From: Acanthornis magna
Taxonomy: Eukaryota > Chordata > Aves > Passeriformes > Acanthizidae
DNA length: 64,000 nucleotides
Assembly: GCA_036785705.1 (NCBI GenBank)
Contig: JAWUZG010000136.1
Coordinates: 1,798,001-1,862,000, forward strand
Reading direction: 5' to 3'
This document shows positions 13,400-25,427 of this stretch, one piece after another (position 1 is the first letter of the stretch; each line of letters begins with the position of its first letter). Below the pieces are notes generated by a model. It worked only from the letters and a program-made list of their open reading frames with translations, did not search any database and was not told where the DNA came from. Position numbers and translations under genes: made by a program.

Positions 13400-13576
13400 T
13401 TTGGAACAGGTTGCCCAGAGAAGCAGTGGCTGCCCCATCCTGGGAAGCATTCAAGGCCTGGCTGGACAGGGCTTGGAGCAGCCTGGGACAGTGGAAGATG
13501 TCCCTGCACAGGGCAGGGGTGGAACTGGATGGGCTTTAAGGACCTTTCCAACCCAAGCCTTTCTACGATTCTAAAT
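13400..13576 (+). mobile_element. CR1 LINE fragment, 3' end
   Basis: Plus-strand CR1 tail: GGAACAGGTTGCCCAGAGAA, the GGCTGGACAGGGCTTGGAGCA region, GGAACTGGATGGGCTTTAAGG, and the CCTTTCCAACCCAAGC end followed by a degraded TTCTACGATTCTA octamer pair. It is about 177 bp and truncated at its 5' side. Confidence 0.88.
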
Positions 13577-14372
13577 TATTAGTCCTGGATAATGATTTTA
13601 AGAGAAGAAGTCCATCTCAAAGGATCATGCATCAAAAAAGACGCATCTCTTTTCTCAAGAATCTACATTTGAGCCACACAATACTCACCTTTCCCTCACA
13701 TTGGCTCATCCACTGCAAGTTTTTAGGGGTCTGAGATTTCAGGAAGATGTGTGAGCTGAGGCCTGGGAAATTTCCATTCCTCTACATCCCCCTGCATAAG
13801 CTGCACCTGGCAGACAGGCAACAAGTCAAGGCATTCCAAAGGGATCGGCATCAAAATGTACCACAGTGCCAGGAAAGGTCACTTCTGAACATCAGATGCA
13901 GAAAGTACATGATAATCCGTGCCAGTCATATAAGAGGAGAAAATTTCATGAAGAGAAATAGCTCTCTTTCATAAGAAAATCAGGATGAAAGGCTACAACT
14001 TGAAGGCATGGATCAAAGAAGAAGAGGTGGGAGGCAAATGTTCTCTTCCACACTTGACAGACGTGTCAGATGCAGCCAAGGTAATGGCAGTAAAACAGAC
14101 CAAAGACATAGAGCTATTAAGTAAAAATGTCTTTTGTTTAATTCTTTGCCTCTAAAACCTCATGGAAATAGACAAGGCTGCCTGACTCACTCTGGACTGG
14201 TTTTGAAATGATATCTTAATAGCTGCTTTACTGGATCTGCACCTGCTCAGGACTTGTAACACCTTCTGCTCAGGAGCCCGTGGCTTGTTTAATGTATGTG
14301 CAACTTGCCCTTGTTCCAGGACAGGGAATTTTGGGTGAAGCTATGAATAAATGAAATCTCTTGGTCATCAAG
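13577..14372. other. Unique sequence, no gene seen
   Basis: The 75-codon plus-strand frame at 13747-13974 has no recognisable motif and I treat it as chance. No repeats stand out. Confidence 0.55.
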
Positions 14373-14650
14373 TTCACAGAATCGTAAATTATTTAGGCTA
14401 GAAGAAACCTCTAAGATTGTGGAGTCCAACCCTTAATCTAACCCTTCCAATGTTACCACTAAACCATGTCCCTTAGCACCACATCTACTTTTAAATCCCT
14501 CCAAGGATGGTGACTCCACCACGGTCCTGTGCAGCCCATTCCAGGGTTTGACAACCCTTTCAGGAAAGAATTTTTTTTTGTTTATATCCAATCTAAACAT
14601 CCCCTGGTGCAACTTGAGGCAATTTTCTCTCGTCTTGTACAATTTTGCAC
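14373..14650 (-). mobile_element. CR1 LINE fragment with ORF2 C-terminal remnant
   Basis: The reverse complement carries the end of CR1 ORF2. A residual minus-strand frame shows [18 protein letters not shown], then a PWNGL and SPSLEGFK motif, which matches the conserved CR1 C-terminal region. The 3' end lies left, at TTCACAGAATCGTAAATTAT. This subfamily differs from the one immediately to its right: it uses the ACCACTAAACCATGTCCCT segment. Confidence 0.85.
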
Positions 14651-14736
14651 TGTTAAGCAGCTGCTTGTGACAGGACTTCTGTGGAGGAATTCTCTTCTAC
14701 GGTCTGGATGGTTGTTTGTAAATAATCAGAGAAACA

Positions 14737-15065
14737 TAAAATCACAGAATGGTTTGGGTTGGAGGGGACATTAAAGATCCTCCAGTTCCACCTCTTGCCA
14801 TGGCAGGGACACCTTCCACTATCCCAGGTTGCTTCAAGCCCTGTCCAACCTGGCCTTGGACACTGCCAGGGATCCAGGGGCAGCCACAGCTTCTCTGGAC
14901 AACCTGTGCCAAGGCCTCACCATTCTAATAGTAAAGAATTTCTGCCTAATATCTAATTAAACCTCCTTCAGTTTAAGGTTATTCCCCCTTGTGCTGTCAC
15001 TACATGCCTTTGTTAAAAGTGCCTCTGCAGCTTACTTGTAAATCCTTTCAGATACTGGAAGGAAA
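14737..15065 (-). mobile_element. CR1 LINE fragment, 3' end
   Basis: A second minus-strand CR1, only about 85 bp from the previous one. The left edge is AAATCACAGAATGGTTTGGG and the right part reaches the TTCAGATACTGGAAGG segment. The conserved GGGACACCTTCCACTATCCC block and the AGCCACAGCTTCTCTGG block are well kept. The frame is broken. Confidence 0.9.
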
Positions 15066-16215
15066 GGACTTCTGGTGATCTTGTTGTTAAAATTGTTGTC
15101 AGAATATCCAGTTACCAATGAAAAGCTTTTTAATTTTCATCAGTCCAGAGTTAAAAGCAACAGTGATTGTTCTGCTTGTGGTCTTTCCTCCTGCATCCAA
15201 CAGTATAAATAGATAGTTGGAATACAGGCTGTTTTACCTTTTTTAGATTGAAGTTACTTTTTCATATCAAAACTGCATATTATTTCACCTACTGTGGAAT
15301 TTTCTTAGTCTTTTACTTTGCAAAAGCTAATACCTGGTGAATTGAAGTGTTTTCTATGGTTCAGTATAACACATGACTAAGATATTGCTAAATCTTTGCA
15401 GTATTGGAGATAAGCTCTTTGTCTAACAAGGTCTTTGTAGAAGGATGTGAAAAGCAGAGATCATTTATAGCAATGCATTCATCAGACATGGGTTTTGGCA
15501 GCTATTTAAACAACAGTGTGGCAGCAAGTCAATCTTCCTTCCATCACAGCAGTACATGATACACTTCATTGTGCTTATGGAAAGAGCTTCACTTTCTTAA
15601 AAAAAAACCCCACAGATATCTTTACAAAACTTGAAATGTAGATCTAAAAAATGCATTTTATGGCCACACCGCTGACCAACATGAGCAACTGGCAATTCAA
15701 AGTGAAGACAAAGAGTTTGGGTTTTCCTTTCCTTTTCCCATGAATTATCACATACTTTCAAGGGACAGGGTACATTTAACAGATAATTTTGATGTTTTGG
15801 CTAAAATCTCCTTACGATACAGAAAACACATGATGTAAACTGAGAAACACAGTTCAAGTCTTCAGAAACTTGCACTATTTAGTCAAAGGCTGTTGACCCC
15901 ACGTAGTTATCAGTGGAAGTTAAAACAAAATTTAATGTCAGCTACCTGAAGCTTGCATTGAAACAACCTGCTTATTGCTAATGCTCCACCTCTGTTAATG
16001 ACGTAAAATAATCAGGCTTTCTATACCCAGAATTATTTACTACCTCAAAATGAATTAGATCTCCTTACAAGTTAAACTGGGGAATCTGCCTCTACGGTTT
16101 GGACAGCACCCAGAAAATATGAGTGCTTTGGGAGCAGGATCAGAATTCTGTGGGAACATCTGTGATTAAGAGAAAGAAATTGCTGTGGAAGGGAGAAGGA
16201 GAGGGGAAGAAAAGA
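15066..16215. other. Unique sequence, no gene seen
   Basis: No gene or element recognised. The sequence becomes purine-rich over the last 30 bases as it enters the GGAAA array. Confidence 0.6.
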
Positions 16216-16448
16216 GGAAAGGAAAGGAAAGGAAAGGAAAGGAAAGGAAAGGAAAGGAAAGGAAAGGAAAGGAAAGGAAAGGAAAGGAAAGGAAAGGAAA
16301 GGAAAGGAAAGGAAAGGAAAGGAAAGGAAAGGAAAGGAAAGGAAAGGAAAGGAAAGGAAAGGAAAGGAAAGGAAAGGAAAGGAAAGGAAAGGAAAGGAAA
16401 GGAAAGGAAAGGAAAGGAAAGGAAAGGAAAGGAAAGGAAAGGAAAGGA
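16216..16448. repeat. (GGAAA)n perfect pentanucleotide array, about 46 units
   Basis: About 232 bases of GGAAA units without a single interruption. The strand shown is pure purine and the other is pure pyrimidine. Because 5 is not a multiple of 3, all six frames stay open, giving long Lys/Gly/Glu/Arg and Phe/Pro/Leu/Ser frames that are not genes. The lack of mutations suggests recent expansion or active length change. Assembly may also have fixed an arbitrary length. Confidence 0.98.
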
Positions 16449-19400
16449 TCAAGAGTTTTAGAAACCAGTCAGCATACATGTGCAAATATCACATTTCCAA
16501 TTCTGTCTCTGGAAGTGAAATTTCTCCATTATCATAGAGGCTGTGAAAGCACAGAGCAAAGATCAATTTAATCCAGAACTAAGTGTTTCCTTGAGCTAGT
16601 CAGATTAAGGTTAACTAACATCCTAACCAGGACCCACTTAGAGGTGGAAAAATACGAAGCAAATCTTAAACTCTTGATCCAAGACATCTTAGACACTCGA
16701 CTATCCAATCCTTTGCCGAAGGGCTGAGCTTTTAGACTCCATAAAAGATTTTGTCTTCTGAATAATTTGTCAGACAGAGGATATTCCAGGCACTCAGAGT
16801 GAGCTGACTTACTCCATGAGGATACACTGCAAGGTACAGTGAGGAGAAATCTGCACCAATACTCCCCAAAGCCCATTCCATGGCCAATTGCTCCTTGTTC
16901 AGCAAGGAGAGTGGCCAGCACATCAGGCACACCAATTATTAAAACAAAACTGCAGGAAACTTCAAAGCATGACGCAAAAACTCAAGATTTGGAAGTGTTG
17001 TCATGTCAGTACAGACAGGGGGCTTTTAATTATGTTTTTAAATGATCTTCTGTCACAGGCAAAAAAAGCTGAGCACCAGTGAATATCTATAAGAAGCAGA
17101 AATGTTAATCGTAGTTAAATTAATTCTGTCTTCATCAGAGCAAACAAAATGCCACTTTAACAAGCCCTCACAAACAAATTAACTCTAAATGAGGCAGCAT
17201 CATCCTTCCAGTTCTCTTACAGGGCTCAGTTCTACCTTCTGCTGCTTCTCTTACTCTGTTTGGAAATTTTCTTTCATGAGGGAAGGAAAGATTTCTATTG
17301 TGTGGAGACACCACACAGTAAAACACATGCATAAAGGAGATGCAAACCACATTGGCCTGAATGCGTCTTATTTAGAGAATTAAATCGGGCGCCTATTCAC
17401 CCTAGACTTTTGCTAGAAAAGATGTTCAAAAGAAAGCAAAATGGGCATTTTTGGAGTGTGAATTTGATCTAGAGACATAACCACAGAGTACAGAAGGGGC
17501 CTGGGTTCCCAAGGAACAAAATAATTCCTTGTCTAGGCATGTAGTAAGATGGGACGGATTTAAGTCCTCCTGCATTTGAAACACAGCCTTGAAATGTGGA
17601 AGATAAGACAGAATGGGAAGGATTCAACATTAAGAGACCTTAGTGTTTTGCGCCATCAGAGTGGGAGGGTGAGTGAGGTGTGATGATCCTTATTTTAATA
17701 CTAATATCTATCCTTTAAAGCAGAGACCCTGAGACCATGCTGGGGTGTTTATTCATTGCTTATTAAGAAAGTTTTGTAGTTTAAAATGCCAAGGCAGAAA
17801 TCAAAGGCATTATCCTTACATTAGAGGAAGAAAATTAGGACAGGAGATTAAAGAGTTTGCCTTAGCTGACCCATTAAAACACTTGGTAAGCATGGAATAT
17901 CTGACAGACCTCCTGAATCCCAGTCAGACACTCCAGCCACTTAAATTGCTATTTCTTAAACGGTTCAGTCATCTGGCCATGCTCTACAACCTGGCAGTAA
18001 TTGGAGAAGGTCAAGGAGAAGAGTGGAGCACAAGAGAGGTATCCTTCATTACTGTGTCTTGCCTTCACATAGCTAAAGGAAAAGCTTTTCCTACCTTTGA
18101 TTTTCAAATCATAGTCTATGACTTCCCTCTTTTTTTCCCAAGAACATCTTTCTTTTTTTACCTCCCTCTCGCCTTCATCCTTCCCGCTCCCTTTCTCTCT
18201 ATGGTTCCCTCAGTTGCGTAGCAACAGCTCATTCCTTAAAAAAGGGACTTGCTGGGTATAAATGGCTGAATGAAAAAAGTGACGTGTGCAAGGTCTTGAC
18301 AAGACCATAAACCAACCATATTTTGTGGCTGGCTCTTTTCAAAGTAATAGCTAAGGAGGTGTGTGGGCTGAGGGGAGGTATGAGTCAAAATGAATCAGCA
18401 TTTTTGCCACTCTTTTCCAGCTGTCCCTTTCTAGGTCCTGGCCAGGGTCCTCTGCAGCTTCCTGTGTTTGGAAAAACCAAAGGAGAGTGTGATAAACAAG
18501 GAATGAGGGTTTAAGGACCAAGCAGCCGATGGGAAACCCACAGCAAAGAAACAAATGAAAGGAAATAAACTTGATATTTTTCCTCCCAGCCATACTTAGC
18601 TCCTGCAAAAACCCAAACTATACTTCCAGATCTGCAACTTTGAAGGATTCTTCCCCAAAGGGAAACTGATTTGTTTGAGGACACATGTGAGCAAAAAGAA
18701 GTCCTAAACTCCAGAGTTACTGATTCTTTTCAACATATGAAATAGTCACTGGAGATCCCACTGTGGTATCTTATTTACTGCTACATTTTATCTGCATTTC
18801 TCATACTCAACAGGATCAAAGAGGATCTTCCAACAAGGGCCATTATACAGAAAGTATAATGCTTGAGCAGGAATAGTAATAAATAGAAATAGGAACACTG
18901 AAAAAAGTTGGATATCTTGGTCAACCTACTTTTTTCATCTCAATCTCCTATCTTCATCTATTCATTTAGCTTCTCTGATGAATCCTTTCCTGTAAAGCAG
19001 AAATAGTCTGGTTCTATTTCAGGGAAGTTGTGTGATGAACGTTTCTAAAAGCCTATGAGGATAAAAGCCAGATTCGAGTATTCAAGTACTAAGTATTAAA
19101 TGAATGGGATGAATTAAGATAAAGTTGAGAGAGAGCCTTACCCCATCCTTCTCTTTGACTATTGGGAAATTTGCCCATGTCTTCACTCTAATTTACAATG
19201 ACCAGGCTATTAAACTTGAGCTGCAGACTAGCACTATTTTCCTTTGAAATTTTCTAAAGGAGGTTTGATTCCTTCCTATCTTTTATGGATAAAAGCAGTA
19301 ACGGAATATTTAAAGAATTAGAATATTTTTTCATTCCATGCCAGAAGGCCCAAAGATGGTACTTGGAGTCAGAATGGGCTGAAAGGGGTGACACATGAGA

Positions 19401-21546
19401 AAAAGATCTGGATGGGATGAAGAACTCAAAATTCAGAGGGCTGTAGTGAACCTTTCAGTAATTGTAATCCCAGACCATTAGAAAGGAATTCTGGAGAGAA
19501 CATTAGATATTTTGAGGGAGTTTTAGGATTAATGAATTAATGCAAAGGCTGATTAAGACTGGCACAAGGTGGCTGATGAGAAGTTTCTAGGAAAAAATAT
19601 AATTTTTCTGTAACACTGAATTAACCACTAAAGACACAGAAACTGGGCCTAATGCTGCATGAGGTCCAGCCATTTTGTTGATCCAACAGACAAAAATAAA
19701 ATTATAAAAAGATTGGGGTTTGGTGAGGAAGTTGTGATCATCTCAAAGCCATAGAAAGCTCAGATATTTGATGTAGACAAGAGCAGAAATGCCCTGAGAG
19801 AGAAGAGTAGCAGGAGTCAGGTTTGGCAAGTCCCAGAACACTGAGCCTGCAATAGCTGGAGTTTCCTTTTGGATACGGACAGAAATTGTTTTCAGGATTC
19901 CATAAAAAACAAAGACACATAGCACTGAGATATCTTCAATTTAAAACATATCAGAAAGTGTTTGAAGACATTTATAACTAAGATAAGTCAGCAAAAGCAA
20001 TAAAATCCCCATTAAAGATGCTAATAAGCAGGCTAGACTGCACCTCTGTATTGATGTTGACACTACGGTACAAAAAATGCAGATATTTTACTGCAATTCC
20101 CATCTAGACATCTTCACCTCCTTCACTTCTTGTCTAATAAACACCCTCTAGATGGATTTTTGTCACTTGAATCCAGATACAAACAATATTTATACATTAT
20201 ACATTATAATTCCCTGAAATGCAAATCAGTCATTAGATACTCCCATGCACTTTCACATTTGATGAGCACTGCCCTTGTTTGCCAACTTCCAGTAACTACT
20301 CCATTAAATAAAGCCCTTCAAATACTGTTTTGTGAGTAAATGTGGTGCTGGTGCAGGGAAAATTAAAACACTAATAAATTAATCTTGCTAGCTAACATAA
20401 ACTGATTAAGCTATCTACATTACCTGTCAAGAACTGCACACAGGACTACAGAGATCTTTCAAGAGCAAGAGGAGCTCATCTCTCCTGATCTATATCTTCT
20501 AGCAGTAGTGAAATATTTCATTTGTTCACTTTGCCTTGTCTTTTCATCTAATCTAAGGCTGTCAGCAAATGTAATGTTGGTTTGTGAATAAAGAGTGCTG
20601 CATGAACTCACACTGAAGGCTCTACATTCGGATCAGTTGGCTACTGAAGAACTCTTAGATTGGAAAACTAATTTCAGGGTGGCATTCACCTCCTGGGACA
20701 ATATCCATCCATTCTCAATATCTATGAAGGCTGAGATGAATTACTTTCTGGAGATGACTACCGCTCTTCAATGACTGATAAGAAAGGCTACAGAACTAAC
20801 TTAAAATACATACTGAGACTGTAGTTGGTGGTGTAAGAACATCCTTAATGACTTTCTGTTCAGTCTGTGATTTCACAATGATCATTTCTTCATCCCATCA
20901 CCACCTCTCTGAGCCATCTGACCTTCTAACATTATGAATGGTTTTGCTTTAATTATTTGCCGTGCTCAGCAGGATACTAAAAAAGAAATCTACCATAATT
21001 CAAATCCATAAGGAAACCACTGAATGTTAAGATAGCTCATGAATAAATAGCAATAAAGTGCATTTTTTATAAATTCAGTGACATTTCTGTTTCCTCTGTG
21101 TCCTGATATGTAAGAAAGAAGCTTTGCTTTAATAGATCATCTCATAACATTTACTCTGGTGGTTGATTTAATGAATCATGTTTATTCTCAAAGATGCACT
21201 CTCCAGATGAGCTCTGGAGAATCTTCTGTGGCAGCTTAACACATAAGAGCACTCAGCTCTCTCTGGATCCATCTATGAGAGTTTATCATACCCTTAAAGC
21301 AGGCTAAGAGAAAACATCCCAATGCATATTCTGCTGCATTTAATTGCTCTGTAGCTGAATTTACAATCACAGTGAATATGAGTTTGCACTGATGGGGTGG
21401 TCTGTGAAGTGGAGCAAACTGACAGATTACCACTCTTCTACAGAAAATAATTTTGTATTGGGCACAGTTAGACACTAAGGGCAAAAGATTTGCTATGATC
21501 TATTCTTTCCCATGAGTTCAAGTGATTCATTTGGGGCCATGAGGGT
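16449..21546. other. Unique sequence, no gene firmly supported
   Basis: 5.1 kb with no recognised interspersed repeat. It contains the longest non-repeat open frame in the window, 158 codons on the plus strand at 17745-18221. That frame has no recognisable domain, and its C-terminal end is translated from a pyrimidine-rich stretch. A 120-codon minus-strand frame at 16568-16930 is also unrecognised. Both lengths are plausible by chance in 64 kb. Confidence 0.55.
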
Positions 21547-21900
21547 CATGGAATCAGGGAATCACAGAATAGTTTGGGTTGGAAGGGATCTTGAAACCCA
21601 TCCAGTCCCACCCCTTACCGTGGGCAGGGACACCTTCCACTATCCCAGGTTGTTCCAGGCCCTGTCCAGCCTGGCCTGGGACACTCCCAGGGATCCAGGG
21701 ACAGCCACAGCTTCTCTGGGCACCCTGTGCCAGGGCCTCGCCACCCTTATCCTGAAGAACTTCTTCCTTATATTCAACCTAAACCTTCCCTCCTTTAATT
21801 TAAGGCCATTCCCCCTTGTCCTATCACTACATGCCCTTGGGAAAAGTCCCTCTTCAGTTTTCTTGTAAGACCCAGTTAGTTCTGGAAGGCTGAAAGGCTG
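21547..21900 (-). mobile_element. CR1 LINE fragment, 3' end
   Basis: The left edge AATCAGGGAATCACAGAATA is the reverse of the CR1 tail. The copy is well preserved through the GGGACACCTTCCACTATCCC block, the CTGTCCAGCCTGGCC block and CATTCCCCCTTGTCC. The reverse strand keeps fragments of the ORF2 C-terminus, including GRFRLNIRKKFF. It is one of the less diverged copies here. Confidence 0.92.
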
Positions 21901-24900
21901 CGGGGAAACAACTGGAACAGCTACCACAGACCAGAGAAATTAGATCTCTGTGATAAACTTCAGGGCATAAAACACATCAGGACTAAGCCTGGCTAACAAC
22001 CATCTCTAGTGCTGCAGAGGATTTGAGCTAGGAGAGCGAGCTGATGTTATAACAAATGAGCACAGCCAGGAGAATCACAAAATATAACACACAAACGCAT
22101 TAGTGATGCACATGGTGTGCACTTGGGGCTTAATTAGTGATTGGCTGTAGGCCTGAATGTAAAAATAACCTGTGAATTACCCACTGGGGAGGCACTGGAG
22201 CCCTGGGCCCCAGTGCTGTGAGAAGCAGGCTGGAAGGGGCACGTTCCTGCTTTCTTGCAGGATGAAGCAGTATCCAGTCTGGCCAATTCCTGTCTATCCA
22301 GCCAGCAGTGCGCTCACTGCAGCATGTGTGGGAGCATTTGGTCTCTCTCTCAGCATTGACAGAAGCAATGAGATTTCTTTCAAGCTCATCTGGTGTTCTG
22401 GAGAGTGACTAGGGCAAGTAATCAGATTTAAACAGCTCTCTGCCCTTCCAATTGGATTGCTGCTGCTGGCTGGAATGAGGGTAGTTGGTGAACACCTACA
22501 CAAATACTCTCAGGTGAGGCTGAATAGGAAAGAATTAATCTCTATTTGAAGGCCATGCAAATTACAAGGTCAAGGGGGAGCAGAGACTAAATTATGACTA
22601 AAGAATGAAAAACAAAAGGTACCTTCTATTCAGCACTTTTCATGGAGGTACCAATCTAATCTGTGAGAAGCCTCACGTGAAGTGAAATTAATCTCCTCTG
22701 ACACCTGATTCCTTTGGAACAATCCTTAGAATAACAAGTGGAGAGACTAGAATGGAATGGAACCAAAGAATCATTTCTGTTTCGAGCAACTGCCAAAACA
22801 CCTATTTACCACTGAGACCAGAACAACTCTGAAGCAGCTGTTGTGCTCTTCTGGGTAAATAATATGTGTTAAAAAATGTATAAACATTTATACATGTTTA
22901 CCTCCGAGACATCAGCTTTTCTGAAGCAGACATTTCCCCTGCTCCATACATAATACATGCTTTGTTTGAAAAACTGCCTAAATTCATAAAGGGAGAAAAA
23001 CCTGTAGGGCACTGGATGTGCACAGTGCTGTTATCCCTCATAAATGCAGATGTAGTGGAGCCCTAACATTTAACATGGTTAATATTCTGTGTTTAAGAAC
23101 TGCTATGGAATGGTTAAAGCATTGCTGTAAGTTTGGAAAACACTGTTGTCCACACATTTTCAGGAAGGGACAGAATTTTGAAAGCTTCCCCTGAACTGAA
23201 GGCCTTCCTTTGCATAAATCCAGCATGAGCCACAGCAAAGAAAAAGTGAAAACTCCCCAACCAGTGGTGCTCTACAATGGTTTCATGGCTCTATCCATCA
23301 CCATTAAGGGTTTAGTTTCAGATAATGGTTGACACTCTCTCCACAGCCCATGAAGAGTGAGAACTGCACTGGGTGCAGGGCCAGGATAGTATAAATTCAT
23401 CATATATATATCAGCACAAGTGACCAGCTGATCTACCAGCAGAAAATGATGCTCAGCCAAGGCACGTGTCCAGCAGGAAGCCCAGTCCTCCTTGCTGACC
23501 ATTGAGCACCCTGCAGTTGATCAAGCTGTAAAAGAGCACCCAGTCCTCCAGGGAGCACAGGAGCCCTCATGGCATCACCTGCTCCTGTCAGAGAAATCTC
23601 TGAGAAATCTCTGTCTGAGAAATCTCCACTCAGAGGTGTCCTGGTGTCTCATTGCCACCCTGCCTGAGATCCCCGCGTGTTAACCACTGCTCGTAAAACC
23701 TATACGGAAAGATAGAACAACTGGCTTTTCTTCTGCGTCATCTTATCCATCTCCACACTCTGGTTAATAAAAATTCATAAAATTAGTCACGTCTGCTAGA
23801 GGAGTCTGTGAATTCCCTAAGTGAAATTTAACAGGGCTCATGCAATGCAACATTACCTCTGATGAATTAGACAAAGGTAAATGGCACTGTGGTGTGTGGG
23901 ATGCTGTCCCTGCTAAGAAATATCTCTCTCCCTCCCTTCCCCCACCCCATTCCCTCTCTCTCTTCTTCTTCTCCCTCACATTTTACTCCTATCTATTGGT
24001 AATCATTTTATATTCCCAAACTCGATATTTAAAGACAACCCTTTTACTCTTTAATCAAAACAAATTCTTTTGATTGTCCACACTGAAAATCTCCCAGTCA
24101 TCACTTGGCTTTTCATATGCAAATCTGCAATGACAGCATATTGTAAATATTTGGTCCACAGTAGCAAGAGAGTTAAAAAGAATGGCATAAGGAAAAAAAA
24201 AAAGAAAAAAGTAGAGCATATTTTTAATCAGAAACCTCCTCACTGAGGATGAAATAAAACCATATTTATTATTCTTGTTATTACTTTCTAGGTATAAAAG
24301 CCAGGTGACAGTTTGCAGGATAAGGCCCTTATACTGCATCTTGTTTTCTTGCTCTACTCCATTTTCACATTTTTAACAATTTGATCAATCATTATTCTCC
24401 ATCAAACATTCTTCTCATTGTCAAGGTGTCATTATACTCTAAAGAAAGACCTAATTGAGTCTCAAGTTTATAAATGATGGAGCTTTGATTATTAATTGAT
24501 ATTTTTATTGATAAAATCATTATGAGAGGTCACAGCCTTTTTACCATTACCGGGGAGGGTGTGTCCGGTGGTACTTTTTTTATCTGGGAAATCTTTTTTT
24601 CCTAATAATTATTTTATTAGTTAAGAGATAGTCTTAAAAAATTACTGTTATTCCAACTGCCTGATAACACTACTATAAATCAAAATTATAGATGTACCCA
24701 TAAATACAGGAGTATGTAGGTAACAAATTACTTTTATCCTAATGATGCTGACATCAAATTCTTTTGGCACTTTTTGAGGGGGTAGAGTTATCTTGCTTTA
24801 CAGAAAGAAAAAAAGGTTTTATGAAATCTATAATTTTTCCAGAAATTTGATTATGTTTTTCATGCATGAAAACCTACTTCTGTGCAGAAGTAATGCCATG

Positions 24901-24990
24901 AAATAAAACCTGATTTTCAGAACTGCAGAGCATGGACAGCTCCTGCTGGAAATCAGGTGGAACTACTGATTCCCATCAGCTCCACAAACT
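21901..24990. other. Unique sequence, no gene seen
   Basis: No gene recognised. Minor features are three copies of the 11-mer GAGAAATCTCT/C at 23591, 23602 and 23617, and a pyrimidine-rich tract at about 23921-23975. Confidence 0.6.
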
Positions 24991-25384
24991 ACAGAATCAC
25001 AGAACGGTTTGGGTTGAAAGGATCTTTGAGGATCATCCCATTCCACCCCCTGCCATGGGCAGGGACACCTTCCACCGTCCCTGGGTGCTCCAAGCCCTGT
25101 CCAACCTGGCCGTGGACACTTCCAGGGATGGATCAACCACAGCTTCTCTGGGCAACTGTGCCAGGGCCTCACCATCCTCACAGTCAAGTATTTCTCTCCC
25201 ATATCCCATCTCTCCCTGCCCTCTTCCAGTTCGAACCCATTCCCCCTTATCCTGCCACTCCAAGCCCTTGCCCAACGTCCCCTTCCAGCTCTCTTTGAGC
25301 CCCTTTAGGCACTGGAAGGTGCTATAAGATCTCCCTGGAGCCTTCTTTTCTTCAGGCTGAACACACACGAATTTCTCAGCCTGT

Positions 25385-25388
<4 letters not shown>
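24991..25388 (-). mobile_element. CR1 LINE fragment, 3' end, about 400 bp
   Basis: The left edge ACAGAATCACAGAACGGTTT is the reverse of the CR1 3' end. The copy runs through the CCATGGGCAGGGACACC block, the TGGCCGTGGACACTTCC block and the CTGGAGCCTTC/TTCAGGCTGAAC block to CAGCCTGTCTT. At that point it stops next to a 32-base A run. The frame is broken. Confidence 0.92.

Positions 25389-25392
<4 letters not shown>

Positions 25393-25424
<32 letters not shown>
25393..25424. repeat. Poly(A) run of 32
   Basis: Thirty-two uninterrupted A directly at the truncated (5') side of the neighbouring minus-strand CR1. CR1 elements normally lack poly(A) tails, so this run is not expected to be the CR1's own tail. 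Confidence 0.95.

Positions 25425-25427
<3 letters not shown>

Noticed and set aside
16072..16571. Long Lys/Gly/Glu/Arg and Phe/Pro/Leu/Ser open frames
   Set aside because: They exist only because the GGAAA pentamer array contains no stop in any frame.
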